Both the position numbers and the translations under genes were made by a program. Of a DNA stretch of 64,000 nucleotides, positions 21,651 to 31,504 are shown piece after piece. How positions within the stretch are numbered: position 1 is the first letter of the stretch; every line of letters begins with the position of its first letter. The notes below the pieces were generated by a model. The model worked only from the letters and a program-made list of their open reading frames with translations. It was not told the origin of the DNA and made no database searches. This DNA comes from Ophthalmolycus amberensis (taxonomy: Eukaryota > Chordata > Actinopteri > Perciformes > Zoarcidae), in assembly GCA_024529925.1 (NCBI GenBank), contig JAFEUB010001120.1, forward strand, positions 3,426,001 to 3,490,000. The letters run 5' to 3'.

Positions 21651-24386
21651 ATGAAACTTTGGAAGCGTCTAAACAGGTTTAGGCATCGCAATGATGTCGG
21701 GACTGTACGTAATGACCCTGAACAGCAGCTAACGGTGGAAGAGCATGCAAATGATGTCGAGTCGACCCAAAATAATGACATTGAACTGCAGCCAAAGGTG
21801 GAAGAGCATGAAAATGATGTCGAGTCGACCCAAAATAATGACATTATACTGCAGCCAAAGGTGGAAGAGCATGAAAATGATGTCGAGTCGACCCAAAATA
21901 ATGACATTGAACTGCAGCCAAAGGTGGAAGAGCATGAAAATAATGTCGAGTCGACCCAAAATAATGACATTGAACTGCAGCCAAAGGTGGAAGAGGATGA
22001 AAATGATGTCGAGTCGACCCAAAATAATGACATTGAACTGCAGCCAAAGGTGGAAGAGCATGAAAATGATGTCGAGTCGACCCAAAATAATGACATTGAA
22101 CTGCAGCCAAAGGTGGAAGAGCATAAAAATGATGTCGAGTCGACCCAAAATAATGACATGGAACTGCAGCCAAAGGTGGAAGAGCATGAAAATGATGTCG
22201 AGTCGACCCAAAATAATGACATTGAACTGCAGCCAAAGGTGGAAGAGCATAAAAATGATGTCGAGTCGACCCAAAATAATGACATGGAACTGCAGCCAAA
22301 GGTGGAAGAGCATGAAAATGATGTCGAGTCGACCCAAAATAATGACATTGAACTGCAGCCAAAGGTGGAAGAGCATGAAAATGATGTAGAGTCGACCCAA
22401 AATAATGACATTGAACTGCAGCCAAAGGTGGAAGAGCATGAAAATGATGTAGAGTCTACCCAAAATAATGACATTGAACAGCAGCTAAAGCTGGTTGAGC
22501 ATAACGCTTATGTCAGGTTGGCCCATCTGAATTACTTTAAGCAGGAGCTAAAAGTGAAGGATGTCAAGTTGGCCCAAATGAAAGACCTTCAACAGCGGCT
22601 AAAGCTGGTTGAGCATAACGCTTATGTCAGGTTGGCCCATCTGAATTACTTTAAGCAGGAGCTAAAAGTGAAGGATGTCAAGTTGGCCCAAATGAATGAC
22701 CTTCAACAGCGGCTAAAGGTAGCAGAGCATGAAAATGATGTAGAGTCGACCCAAAATAATGACATTGAACTGCAGCCAAAGGTGGAAGAGCATGAAAATG
22801 ATGTCGAGTCGACCCAAAATAATGACATTGAACAGCAGCTAAAGGTAGCAGAGCATGACAATGATGTCGAGTCTACCCAAAATAATGACATTGAACTGCA
22901 GCCAAAGGTGGAAGAGCATGAAAATGATGTCGAGTCGACCCAAAATAATGACATTGAACAGCAGCTAAAGGTAGCAGAGCATGACAATGATGTCGAGTCT
23001 TCCCAAAATAATGACATTGAACAGCAGCTAAAGCTGGCTGAGCATAATGCTTATGTCAGGTTGGCCCATCTGAATTACTTTAAGCAGGAGCTAAAAGTGA
23101 AGGATGTCAAGTTGGCCCAAATGAAAGACCTTCAACAGCAGCTAAAGCTGGCTGAGCATAACGCTTATGTCAGGTTGGCCCATCTGAATTACTTTAAGCA
23201 GGAGCTAAAAGTGAAGGATGTCAAGTTGGCCCAAATGAATGACCTTCAACAGCGGCTAAAGGTAGCAGAGCATGAAAATGATGTAGAGTCGACCCAAAAT
23301 AATGACATTGAACTGCAGCCAAAGGTGGAAGAGGATGAAAATGATGTCGAGTCGACCCAAAATAATGACATTGAACTGCAGCCAAAGGTGGAAGAGCATG
23401 AAAATGATGTCGAGTCGACCCAAAATAATGACATTGAACTGCAGCCAAAGGTGGAAGAGCATAAAAATGATGTCGAGTCGACCCAAAATAATGACATTGA
23501 ACTGCAGCCAAAGGTGGAAGAGCATGAAAATGATGTAGAGTCGACCCAAAATAATGACATTGAACTGCAGCCAAAGGTGGAAGAGCATAAAAATGATGTC
23601 GAGTCGACCCAAAATAATGACATTGAACTGCAGCCAAAGGTGGAAGAGCATAAAAATGATGTCGAGTCGACCCAAAATAATGACATTGAACTGCAGCCAA
23701 AGGTGGAAGAGCTTGAAAATGATGTAGAGTCGACCCAAAATAATGACATTGAACTGCAGCCAAAGGTGGAAGAGCATAAAAATGATGTCGAGTCGACCCA
23801 AAATAATGACATGGAACTGCAGCCAAAGGTGGAAGAGCATGAAAATGATGTCGAGTCGACCCAAAATAATGACATTGAACTGCAGCCAAAGGTGGAAGAG
23901 CATAAAAATGATGTCGAGTCGACCCAAAATAATGACATGGAACTGCAGCCAAAGGTGGAAGAGCATGACAATGATGTAGAGTCGGCCCGAAATAATGACC
24001 TTCAACAGCGGCTAAAGCTGGCTAAGCATAACGCTTATGTCAGGTTGGCCCATCTGAATTACTTTAAGCAGGAGCTAAAGGTGAAGGATGTCAAGTTGGC
24101 CCAAATGAAAGACCTTCAACAGCGGCTAAAGGTGGCTGAGCGTGACAAGTATGTCATGTTGATCCGAATGAAAGACCTTGAACAGCGGCAGCTAAAGGTG
24201 AATGATGTCGAGCACCCCTTGCCGGCTCCAGCTGCTGAGACTCAGACCAGAAGTTGGTGGTTTCACTGTGCCAAAGGTCTACTGACAGCAGGAGTGTTTG
24301 TTGGCACCGTTGTCGTTGGACTGGGAATAGCAGTGTCAATTGTATGCTGTGGGTTTGAATACCACGGGCGGAGTGGTGTATACTGA
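21651..24386 (+). CDS. Orphan 21-residue-repeat protein with C-terminal membrane anchor (copy 1, 911 aa)
   Basis: I do not recognise a family. One uninterrupted frame. Residues 1-26 form a basic head (MKLWKRLNRFRHRND). Then come 29 units of 21 residues, written as V-E-E-H-E-N-D-V-E-S-T-Q-N-N-D-I-E-L-Q-P-K with small changes, five 38-residue units (LKLAEHNAYVRLAHLNYF then LKVKDVKLAQMKDLQQR) and one 22-residue unit. The 21-residue blocks are arranged 12, 5 and 12. The last 64 residues contain PLPAPAAETQTRSWW, one hydrophobic segment (KGLLTAGVFVGTVVVGLGIA VSIVCC) and a short tail ending SGVY. No N-terminal signal peptide. Unit length equals three heptads and the 38-residue unit has spaced Leu/Val, so a helical coiled coil facing the cytosol with a near-C-terminal anchor is inferred. 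A CRE/TATA promoter lies upstream. Confidence 0.8.
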   Translation: MKLWKRLNRFRHRNDVGTVRNDPEQQLTVEEHANDVESTQNNDIELQPKVEEHENDVESTQNNDIILQPKVEEHENDVESTQNNDIELQPKVEEHENNVESTQNNDIELQPKVEEDENDVESTQNNDIELQPKVEEHENDVESTQNNDIELQPKVEEHKNDVESTQNNDMELQPKVEEHENDVESTQNNDIELQPKVEEHKNDVESTQNNDMELQPKVEEHENDVESTQNNDIELQPKVEEHENDVESTQNNDIELQPKVEEHENDVESTQNNDIEQQLKLVEHNAYVRLAHLNYFKQELKVKDVKLAQMKDLQQRLKLVEHNAYVRLAHLNYFKQELKVKDVKLAQMNDLQQRLKVAEHENDVESTQNNDIELQPKVEEHENDVESTQNNDIEQQLKVAEHDNDVESTQNNDIELQPKVEEHENDVESTQNNDIEQQLKVAEHDNDVESSQNNDIEQQLKLAEHNAYVRLAHLNYFKQELKVKDVKLAQMKDLQQQLKLAEHNAYVRLAHLNYFKQELKVKDVKLAQMNDLQQRLKVAEHENDVESTQNNDIELQPKVEEDENDVESTQNNDIELQPKVEEHENDVESTQNNDIELQPKVEEHKNDVESTQNNDIELQPKVEEHENDVESTQNNDIELQPKVEEHKNDVESTQNNDIELQPKVEEHKNDVESTQNNDIELQPKVEELENDVESTQNNDIELQPKVEEHKNDVESTQNNDMELQPKVEEHENDVESTQNNDIELQPKVEEHKNDVESTQNNDMELQPKVEEHDNDVESARNNDLQQRLKLAKHNAYVRLAHLNYFKQELKVKDVKLAQMKDLQQRLKVAERDKYVMLIRMKDLEQRQLKVNDVEHPLPAPAAETQTRSWWFHCAKGLLTAGVFVGTVVVGLGIAVSIVCCGFEYHGRSGVY

Positions 24387-24388
24387 TT

Positions 24389-25081
24389 AGCACAAAGATA
24401 ACATGTTGTGAGTGTGATGCCCACCAATGTGTTAGCGGGACGTGAAGAGCGAAGCAGGATGTGAAATCCTTCTTTTCGAGTGACTAAGCGTTCAGGAGAG
24501 AACTGCAAGGCTAATAATGTTTAGCATTTTAAGACAATCCTACAGTTATAGATTCTGTTATCCTTCATGTTCGAGAACATTTAATGTGTGTGTACTGTAC
24601 CGAAAATAATGTTTATTTTCGTTGTTTAGTGCTGTATGGAATTGGTGTCCGTCTGCGCTACATGTGCATTTGAGCAAGCACAAAGATAACATGTTGTGAG
24701 TGTGATGCCCACCAATGTGTTAGCGGGACGTGAAGAGCGAAGCAGGATGTGAAATCCTTCTTTTCGAGTGACTAAGCATTATGCCCACCAATGTGTTAGC
24801 GGGATGTGAAGAGCGAAGCAGGATGTGAAATCCTTCTTTTCGAGTGACTAAGCCTTCAGGAGAGAACTGCAAGGCTAATAATGTTTAGCATTTTAAGACA
24901 ATCCTACATAGATTATGTTATCCTTCATGTTCGAGAACATTTAATGTGTGTGTACTGTACCGAAAATAATGTTTATTTTCGTTGTTTAGTGCTGTATGGA
25001 ATTGGTGTCCGTCTGCGCTACATGTGCATTTGAGCAAGCACAAAGATAACATGTTGTGAGTGTGATGCCCACCAATGTGTT
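24389..25081. repeat. ~290-bp tandem repeats directly after the orphan gene (copy 1)
   Basis: Units start AGCACAAAGATAACATGTTG at 24389, ~24677 and ~25037 and carry AGCGAAGCAGGATGTGAAAT, CTAATAATGTTTAGC and AATAATGTTTATTTTCGTTG. The second unit contains an internal partial duplication (~24781-24850), making it ~360 bases. The third is cut after 45 bases. The first unit begins three bases after the orphan stop codon, so it probably forms the 3' UTR. No AATAAA is seen. Confidence 0.85.
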
Positions 25082-25093
25082 GTCACATGTGTG

Positions 25094-25533
25094 TGTCCCA
25101 AAGGAAGACAGAGATCAATACATGGTAATGTGGTTTGTGTCCCGTCTGAGGTTGAACAGTTGAAGCGTTACCCAGACTGAGAAGTGAGTCCCAGGTCATG
25201 AGTGAAACTGAAGAGACAATTGTTTTACAGAGGTCATCAGCTGTTCCAGACTGTCACCTGGTCTAAACTAGTGCAGGCGCTGCATAAACTCAAACACATT
25301 CATCCACAATACCGTGACATAACTATCAGAGACGAGGCTGAGCTATGTGACCCAACACTTCCTGATGATGATGATGAGGATGCAACAATGGATGAGAATG
25401 ATTATGATGAAGCTGATTTAATGGCCATTGACATGTGTGAGAAAAGTGCACTGTGTGAGGCAGAAACTGAGGCTGAAGGTGAACAGGATATTGACATGTT
25501 GTCATGTGATGGTGAACAACCAGATGAGCAGAG
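25094..25533 (+). pseudogene. Helitron-type protein fragment (copy 1)
   Basis: Frame 25094 onward reads RQRSIHGNVVCVPSEVEQ, stop TGA, EVSPRS, stop TGA, then VKLKRQLFYRGHQLFQTV, KLVQALHKLKHIHPQYRDIT and an acidic tail DPTLPDDDDEDATMDEND. The pattern GNVV.VP...VKLKR...YRGH..F......AL..LK...P.Y.DI matches the region ahead of the helicase in Helitron Rep/helicase polyproteins (DUF6570-like), from memory. Two stops and the loss of all Rep and helicase motifs make it a relic. The frame runs into a fish dispersed repeat at 25534. Confidence 0.6.
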
Positions 25534-25608
25534 AGATCAGAATCAGAATCAGCTTTATTGGCCATGTATGCATGCGCATACATGGAATTTGACTCCGGTT
25601 ACACATTA
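25534..25608. repeat. Fish interspersed repeat (ATCAGCTTTATTGGCCATGTA type), copy 1
   Basis: CAGAATCAGAATCAGC, TTTATTGGCCATGTATG and GGAATTTGACTCCGGTT are hallmarks of a very common teleost dispersed sequence. It provides the accidental C-terminal codons of the frame from the Helitron relic. The equivalent in copy 2 is 47118-47192. Confidence 0.6.
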
Positions 25609-26667
25609 CTCTCACCGTACACACACACATATGAAATATAGACAATAAACAAGAGCCATATAAGAAAAACAAGGACATTTAACATGGAAGGGGGGGGGGG
25701 GGGGTTCATTTTGGGGATTTCTTGATGAGTTAGAGAAGGTTGATGTCCGCACACTACATCCGTCAGAATGCACTTGTGCTTCGAGTCTGTAAGTCATACA
25801 GCCGGAAAGTCATTTATTTTTTGAGATCAAACATTTTCAATACACCCATGTTCATGTCTTAAACTCGTTATCCCTCAGTAAGAAATCTGATTTAGCGACC
25901 TGAATAATTTAAAAACATTTGATATGTGCGGCAGGTTATTTTTAAGTTGATCAACCTTACCTTTGTATATTGACCTGTCCATTGCGGTTTAGTCTTTGAA
26001 GAATAAATTATTTGTGTAATTTCGCTTCCTATTCATGTGTTCATTTTGTGCCTTCATTAGTTACTGAGAAAAGATGAGTTTGTTGAGGCAGCTGTGAAAG
26101 TACAGTGATGCGCACTAGGTAAGTAATGGAACATTTCTAAGAAGCACTGATCCTGTACTGACATATCTGACGCTCAGCTTTGTGAGAACACTGTAAACCA
26201 ATGATAGGACAGCGTTTGATTTTCTTTTGTTTGAATGATATTTTTTGCTCTTATATTAGTCAATGTTTGTTGACAGGTTTTGCTTTCTTTAACTTAAAAA
26301 AAGAAACCACTCGATCCTACCACGATTCAAATCTACCCTGTCTGTTGAAATATCCTTTTAACTGGAAATATGTACAATACATTTGCTAGCTTCTTTAGAA
26401 TGGAAAATATGTTTTTTTTCTTTTCCTTGAAGAGGGATGAAACTAGCATGTATATAGAAACTGAAAATGCGTTGGAATGCTGAAAACTGAAATTAATCGC
26501 AAAAACATTGCTGAAAATAGATATCCAATTCAAAAACAAATTGCAAAAAGCTTAATAATTCAAAAAGTTTAAAGATTACAAATATGAAAAGTCATATCAC
26601 CCCTCTCCTGAAAGAGCTGAACATTTTGATATTTGAACAGTTTCTGTGGCTTAAAAAAATTCATCAG
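25609..26667. other. Gene-free stretch with G-run and AAAATGCGTTGGAATGC repeat
   Basis: A long G-run at ~25690-25705 is shorter in copy 2 (~47274-47284). The AAAATGCGTTGGAATGC element starts near 26465. Nothing else is recognised. Copy 2 equivalent: 47193-48247. Confidence 0.5.
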
Positions 26668-27235
26668 TGGTGATATTTGTAGTAGTATAAGTTGTAGTAT
26701 AAGTATTATTAGTAGAAGTATTAGTAGCATTAGAATAAGTACTAGTAGTAGTAGTAGTGATATTTGTAGTAGTAGTAGAAGTTGTAGTTGTAGTAGAAGT
26801 ATTATTAGTAGTAGAAGTATTAGTAATTAGAAGAAGTAGTAGAAGACATAGTATCAGTAGTCATAGTAATAGCTGTAGTATTGGTCGTCGTATTTAATAT
26901 CACAGTAGTAGTAGTAGTAGTAATAGTAATGGCAGTAGAAGATGTAGCAGTAGTAGTAGTACTAGTAGCAGTCGTACTAATAGCTGTAGTAGTATTACTA
27001 CTTTTAGTAGCATGAATAGCAGTAGTAGCAGTAGCAGTTGTCATATAAGTAATAGTAGTAGTGGTAGTAATAGCAGTAGTGGTAGTAATAATATTGATGT
27101 AGCAGTAATAGCAGTAGCAGTAGTAGTAATAGTAGCAACAGCAAAAGTTATAGTAGAAGTAGTAGTAGCAGTAGTAGTAATACTATATTAGCATCAGCAG
27201 TAGTAGTTGTCGCAGTATTAGTAAGAGCATTCATT
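26668..27235. repeat. (GTA)n-type trinucleotide array 1, copy 1
   Basis: About 570 bases of imperfect AGT/GTA triplets (AGTAGTAGTAGT, AGTAGCAGTAGT). Triplet periodicity creates Ser-rich, Val-rich or Thr-rich open frames on both strands; none is a gene. Confidence 0.9.
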
Positions 27236-28854
27236 TTTTAAACAAAAAAGCCTAATTTTGAGCTTGTTTAAATACAGTTAATCCATGGGGCTTTTATTTG
27301 AAAGGGTGGTGCTGGGTGGGGGGGAGAGGGGGAGAGGAGACAATCATAATGTCTGACACACATAAACAGAGGTTATTAAATGCCTGGCTTCATCACAAGC
27401 ATTTCAATTAGAATTCACTCTTTGGAGCTTTTATTTTGAAATGGGGGGTGTGTGTGGGGGGGGGGGGGGGGTCCTCTAAAAGTCCCTAAGACCTGAATGA
27501 CTGTATGAGAGAGAGACACAGACAGGGAGAGAGAGAGAGAGGAAAGAATTAGTGAGAGAGAGAGCGAGAGAGAGAGACACAGACAGGGAGAGAGAGAGAG
27601 AAGAAAGAATTAGTGTGAGAGAGCGAGAGAGACTCTGATATCTCTGGCAAACTTTCTCATTTGGAGATTGTACTATGTTTTATCTTTTACAGCTTACATG
27701 ACTATTGTCCTGCTCTGCCATGTCTTTCCTCGTCTCTCCCTCTTGTGTCGCGGTGTGTGTAAATGTCACTCGAATCAGGAAACTTATCAGAATCCTCATA
27801 TCTGATTGGCCGAGCTGCAACACGTAATAGCTGCAACAAATCATGTGTGTGCGGCTTTTATTTTAAAATGGGGTGGGTGTGTGTGTCTGGGGGGGTCCTC
27901 TAAAAGTCTCCAAGACCTGAAATGACTGTGTGTGTGAGTGAGTGTGAGTGTGTGAGTGTGTGAGTGTGTGTGTGTGAGTGAGAGGAGTGCATGTTTGTCT
28001 GTGTCTTTATCAACATCACTAATTGGTGCACTCTAAGCTGCGCAATACACACCCATTATAAAGTCAGAAAAGGGCTGAAAAATCATAAAAGTTAAATTGC
28101 TGCAGTTCAAAAAGTTTAAAAGATATCAGAAATTATGAATTATGCGGCAATAGTTCAGGGTTTTCTCAACATTTCAAAGTTGAAATGGTGTCTGTAGCTG
28201 AAAGTATGAGGAAGTTGAAGGATTTGAAAGTTGAAGAAGTTTAAGAGGATTTGAAAATCTTCTCCATAGAAACCCATTCAAAAAAAAGTTGCTAAAAGCT
28301 TAATAATTCAAAAGGTTTAAAGGTTAGAAATATGAAGAGATATAGCACCCCTCTGCTGAAAGAGCTGAACATTTTGATAGTTGAATGGTTTCTGTAGCTT
28401 AAAATATGAAGGAGAAGAAGAGTTTCAAAAAAAGGGGGACGGAAGAAATAGTGGAACTAGAAAATGCATTTCCTGCTGAAAATGCGTTGGAATGCTGGAA
28501 GCTGAAATTAATTGTGAAAAAATTGCTGAAAATTAAGAAATGGGAGACTATCTGTCTGAAAAATGTTGAAGCCCGAAAGCATTTAAACTGCACTGCTGAA
28601 AAACCTTCTCGTTGAAATGTCTAACGATGGTGTCTGTAGCTGAAAGTATGAGGAAGAAGAAGGCTTTGAAAGTTGAAGAAGTATAACAGGATTGGAAGAT
28701 TTTCTCCATAGAGATCCCATTCAAAAGAAAATTGCAAAAAGCTTAATTCAAAAAGTTTAAAGATTACAAATATGAAAAGTCAAAGCACCCCTCTCCTGAA
28801 AGAGCTGAACATTTAGATATTTGAACAATTTCTGTAGCTTAAACAAATTTCAGA
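27236..28854. repeat. GGGGCTTTTATTT blocks, GA and GT microsatellites, AAAATGCGTTGG repeats (copy 1)
   Basis: Mixed repeats: GGGGCTTTTATTT blocks, G-run (~27455-27471), two GAGACACAGACAGGGAGAGA segments, (GT)n around 27930-27980 and AAAATGCGTTGGAATGCTGG at ~28480. Bases 27501-28724 are missing from copy 2, where the sequence passes from ACCTGAATGA directly to AAGAAAATTG. No gene seen. Confidence 0.75.
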
Positions 28855-29440
28855 AGTAGTGATATTTGTAGTAATAGTAGTAGAAGTTGTAGTTGAAGTA
28901 TTTAGTAGTAGAAGTATTAGTAGCATTAGAATAAGTAGTAGTAGTAGCAGTAGTGATATTTGTAATAGTAGTAGTAGTAGAAGTCGTAGTTGTAGTAGAA
29001 GTATCATTAGTAGTAGAAGTATTAGTATTTAGAAGAAGTATTAGTATTTAGAAGAAGTAGTAGCCTAGTATCAGTAGTAGTAGTAATAGCTGTAGTAGTG
29101 GTCGTAGTATTTAATATAACAGTAGTTGTAGTAGCAGTAAAAGTAATGGCAGTATTTGAAGTAGCAGTAGTAGTAGTACTAGTAGCAGTCGTACTAATAG
29201 CTGTAGTAGTATTAGTACTGGTAGTAGCATGAATAGCAGTAGTAGCAGTTGTAGTATAAGTAATAGTAGTAGTGGTAGTAATAGCAGTAGTAGTAGTAAT
29301 AATATTGATGGTAGCAGTAATAGCACTAGTAATAGTAGCAACAGCAAAAGTTGTAGTAGAAGTAGTAGCAGCAGTAGTAGTAGTAATACTAGAAATATTA
29401 GCAGCAGTAGTAGTTGTCGCAGTATTAGTAAGAGCAGTCA
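28855..29440. repeat. (GTA)n-type trinucleotide array 2, copy 1
   Basis: A second imperfect AGT/GTA array of similar length and style to array 1, flanked by the same AAATTTCAGAAGTAGTGATA start. A short third fragment lies at 30497-30575. Confidence 0.9.
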
Positions 29441-30575
29441 TTATTTCAACAAAAAAGCCAAATTTTGAGCTTAATGTTTACATCCAGTTAATCCATGGGG
29501 CTTTTATTTTGAAAGGGTGGGGCTGGGTGGGGGAGGGAGGGGGAGAGGAGACATAATCATAATGTTTGACACACATAAACAGAGGTTATTAAATGACAGG
29601 CTTCATCACAAGCAGTTCAGTTAGAATTCACTCTCTGGGGCTTTTATTTTGAAATGGGGTGTGTGTGTGTGTGTGGGGGGGGGGGGGTGAGTGGAGGAGG
29701 GGGGAAAGACCTCTAAAGATCCCTAAGACCTGAATGACTGTATGAGAGAGAGACACACAGAGAGAGAGGGAGAGGAGTGTATGTGCGCGTGTGTCTGTGA
29801 GTCTGTGTGTTTATCAACATCACTAATTGGCTCAATCGCGAACACCTGTGTGCCTGAAGCCATTTGAAAATATTCTCCATCGAGATCCCATTGAAAATAA
29901 AAAGCTTAATAATTCAAAAAGTTTAAAGGTTAGAAATATGAAAAGTCATAGCACCCCTCTGGTGAAAGAGCTGAACATTTTAATAGTTGAACGGTTTCTG
30001 TAGCTTAAAATATGAAGGAGAAGAAGAGGTGCGACGGAAGAAATAGAAGAAGTTGAATAAAGATTCGAAGAACAATAGTTGGAATGCTTAACAGCATTCC
30101 AACAACTAGAAAATGCATTTCCTGCTGAAAATGCGTTGGAATGCCGAAAGCTGAAATTAATTGTGAAAAAATTGCTGAAAATTAAGAAATGGGAGACTAT
30201 CTGTCTGAAAAATGTTGAAGCCCGAAAGCATTTAAACTGCACTGCTGAAAAACCTTCTCGTTGAAATGTCTAACTATGGTGTCTGTAGCTGAAAGTATGA
30301 GGAAGAAGAAGGCTTTGAAAGTTGAAGTATAACAGGATTTGAAGATTTTCTCCACAGAGATCCCATTCAAAAGAAAATTGCAAAAAGCTTAATTCAAAAA
30401 GTTTAAAGATTACAAATATGAAAAGTCAAAGCACCCCTCTCCTGAAAGAGCTGAACATTTTGATATTTGAACAATTTCTGTAGCTTAAACAAATTTCAGA
30501 AGTAGTGATATTTGTAGTAATAGTAGTAGAAGTTGTAGTTGAAGTATTATTAGTAGTAGAAGTATTAGTAGCATA
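29441..30575. repeat. Repeat block with 26-bp hairpin (copy 1)
   Basis: GGGGCTTTTATTTTGAAA blocks, a (GT)n-G-run near 29660-29688, and the inverted repeat GTTGGAATGCT-TAAC-AGCATTCCAAC at 30078-30103. It closely resembles 12.76-13.91 kb outside the array. Copy 2 equivalent: 49801-50937 with the hairpin at 50440-50465. Confidence 0.7.
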
Positions 30576-31261
30576 ATGTTTTCACCTGACAGTTCTGATG
30601 GGCAGAGGTTAAGCTGTATGAAGTGGCCGCAGTTTCTCTTCGGGCATCTCTACATCTTGGAGGATGATAGTAGGTCGTGAATTGCATTTTAACATCTCTC
30701 CCTCTGGGGCAGTTGGTTCGGCTTTCTCTGTTAATCTTTGGACATGGCAGCCTTCTTGGTGGAGGTTCAGCTTGAACCGTAGTTGCTCCTCTCTCTCTCT
30801 CTCTCTCTCTCCAACAACAACAACAAATCTTCCGCATCGCTGGTTGAGACTGCATGGCACATTAGACGGCACAGGATGGCTGTAGTCGACGGGTCAGGAA
30901 CACAAGCCCAGAAAAGAGGCAGACCTGGCATGCATGATTCAAACTTAAAAACTCAAAAACAACAAATGTCAACCTTATGGTGGGATCACCAAAACAATTG
31001 GGATACCACAAGTGTCATTTTAGTCTGGACCAAATCCCTTAAAGCATGCAGCTATGCCTAAACAAATCAATCAATCAATCAAGAGACTACAGCGATAACA
31101 AAACATAGGTAAGATGCTATTGTTTAAAAAGGCAACCAACCATGTCTCCAAAATTGGAGAGATTTTATTCTATCAATAAATACAAATGAGAACGGAAATG
31201 TACAAAACATCTGGATTCAACAAGGTCAGTCAATTACATATGGGATATGTCACAATTTCTG
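30576..31261. other. Unrecognised segment between repeats and plb1 (copy 1)
   Basis: A minus-strand reading around 30609-30780 (HQEGCHVQRLTEKAEPTAPE) looks moderately protein-like, but a (CT)n tract at ~30789-30811 varies in length between copies and breaks any extension. I do not recognise it. TTTATT at 31164-31169 (AATAAA on minus) could end the plb1 transcript. Copy 2 equivalent: 50938-51621. Confidence 0.3.
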
Positions 31262-31376
31262 TTGAACGGTGGTTTGGTGGCTAGCACTGTCGACTAGCAG
31301 GATGGGCAAGGCTTAGATTCCCGGTCTGGACGGCCCTTCTGAGTGGAGTTTGCATGTTCTCCCTGTGGCACATCAG
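31262..31376. mobile_element. SINE-like fragment (copy 1)
   Basis: GGTTTGGTGGCTAGCACTGT, GATTCCCGGTCTGG (B-box-like) and GGAGTTTGCATGTTCTCCCT form the well-known vertebrate and fish dispersed sequence with a tRNA-like head. Degenerate. Copy 2 equivalent: 51622-51736. Confidence 0.6.
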
Positions 31377-31504
31377 CATCTCCCGATGTTAATAGTCAAG
31401 AACTATTCAAGGTAAGTGTAGGAGTCTACTCTCTGGCCTCTAGTGGTAAAAAAAAGTGCTTGATGCAGCTTTAAGGCTTAAATGCAGCTTGACAACAACA
31501 ACTA

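Noticed and set aside
21641..24005. Long antisense frames (193-277 codons) and the second sense frame (214 codons) over the orphan gene repeats
   Set aside because: They are by-products of a 63-base unit lacking stops in those frames. They have no start context, end or promoter of their own.
21651..24200. CRISPR-like regular repeat spacing
   Set aside because: The repeats abut with no unique spacers, lie in a vertebrate genome and encode a continuous protein.
26633..29556. Ser-, Thr-, Leu- and Val-rich open frames in the GTA arrays (also 48213-49916)
   Set aside because: Triplet repeats keep every frame open; composition is not protein-like.
30565..31061. Protein-coding gene on either strand between the repeats and plb1
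   Set aside because: Frames are short, unrecognised and broken by a CT microsatellite whose length differs between copies.
31262..31376. tRNA gene
   Set aside because: Only B-box-like similarity inside a degenerate SINE-like element; no cloverleaf can be drawn.
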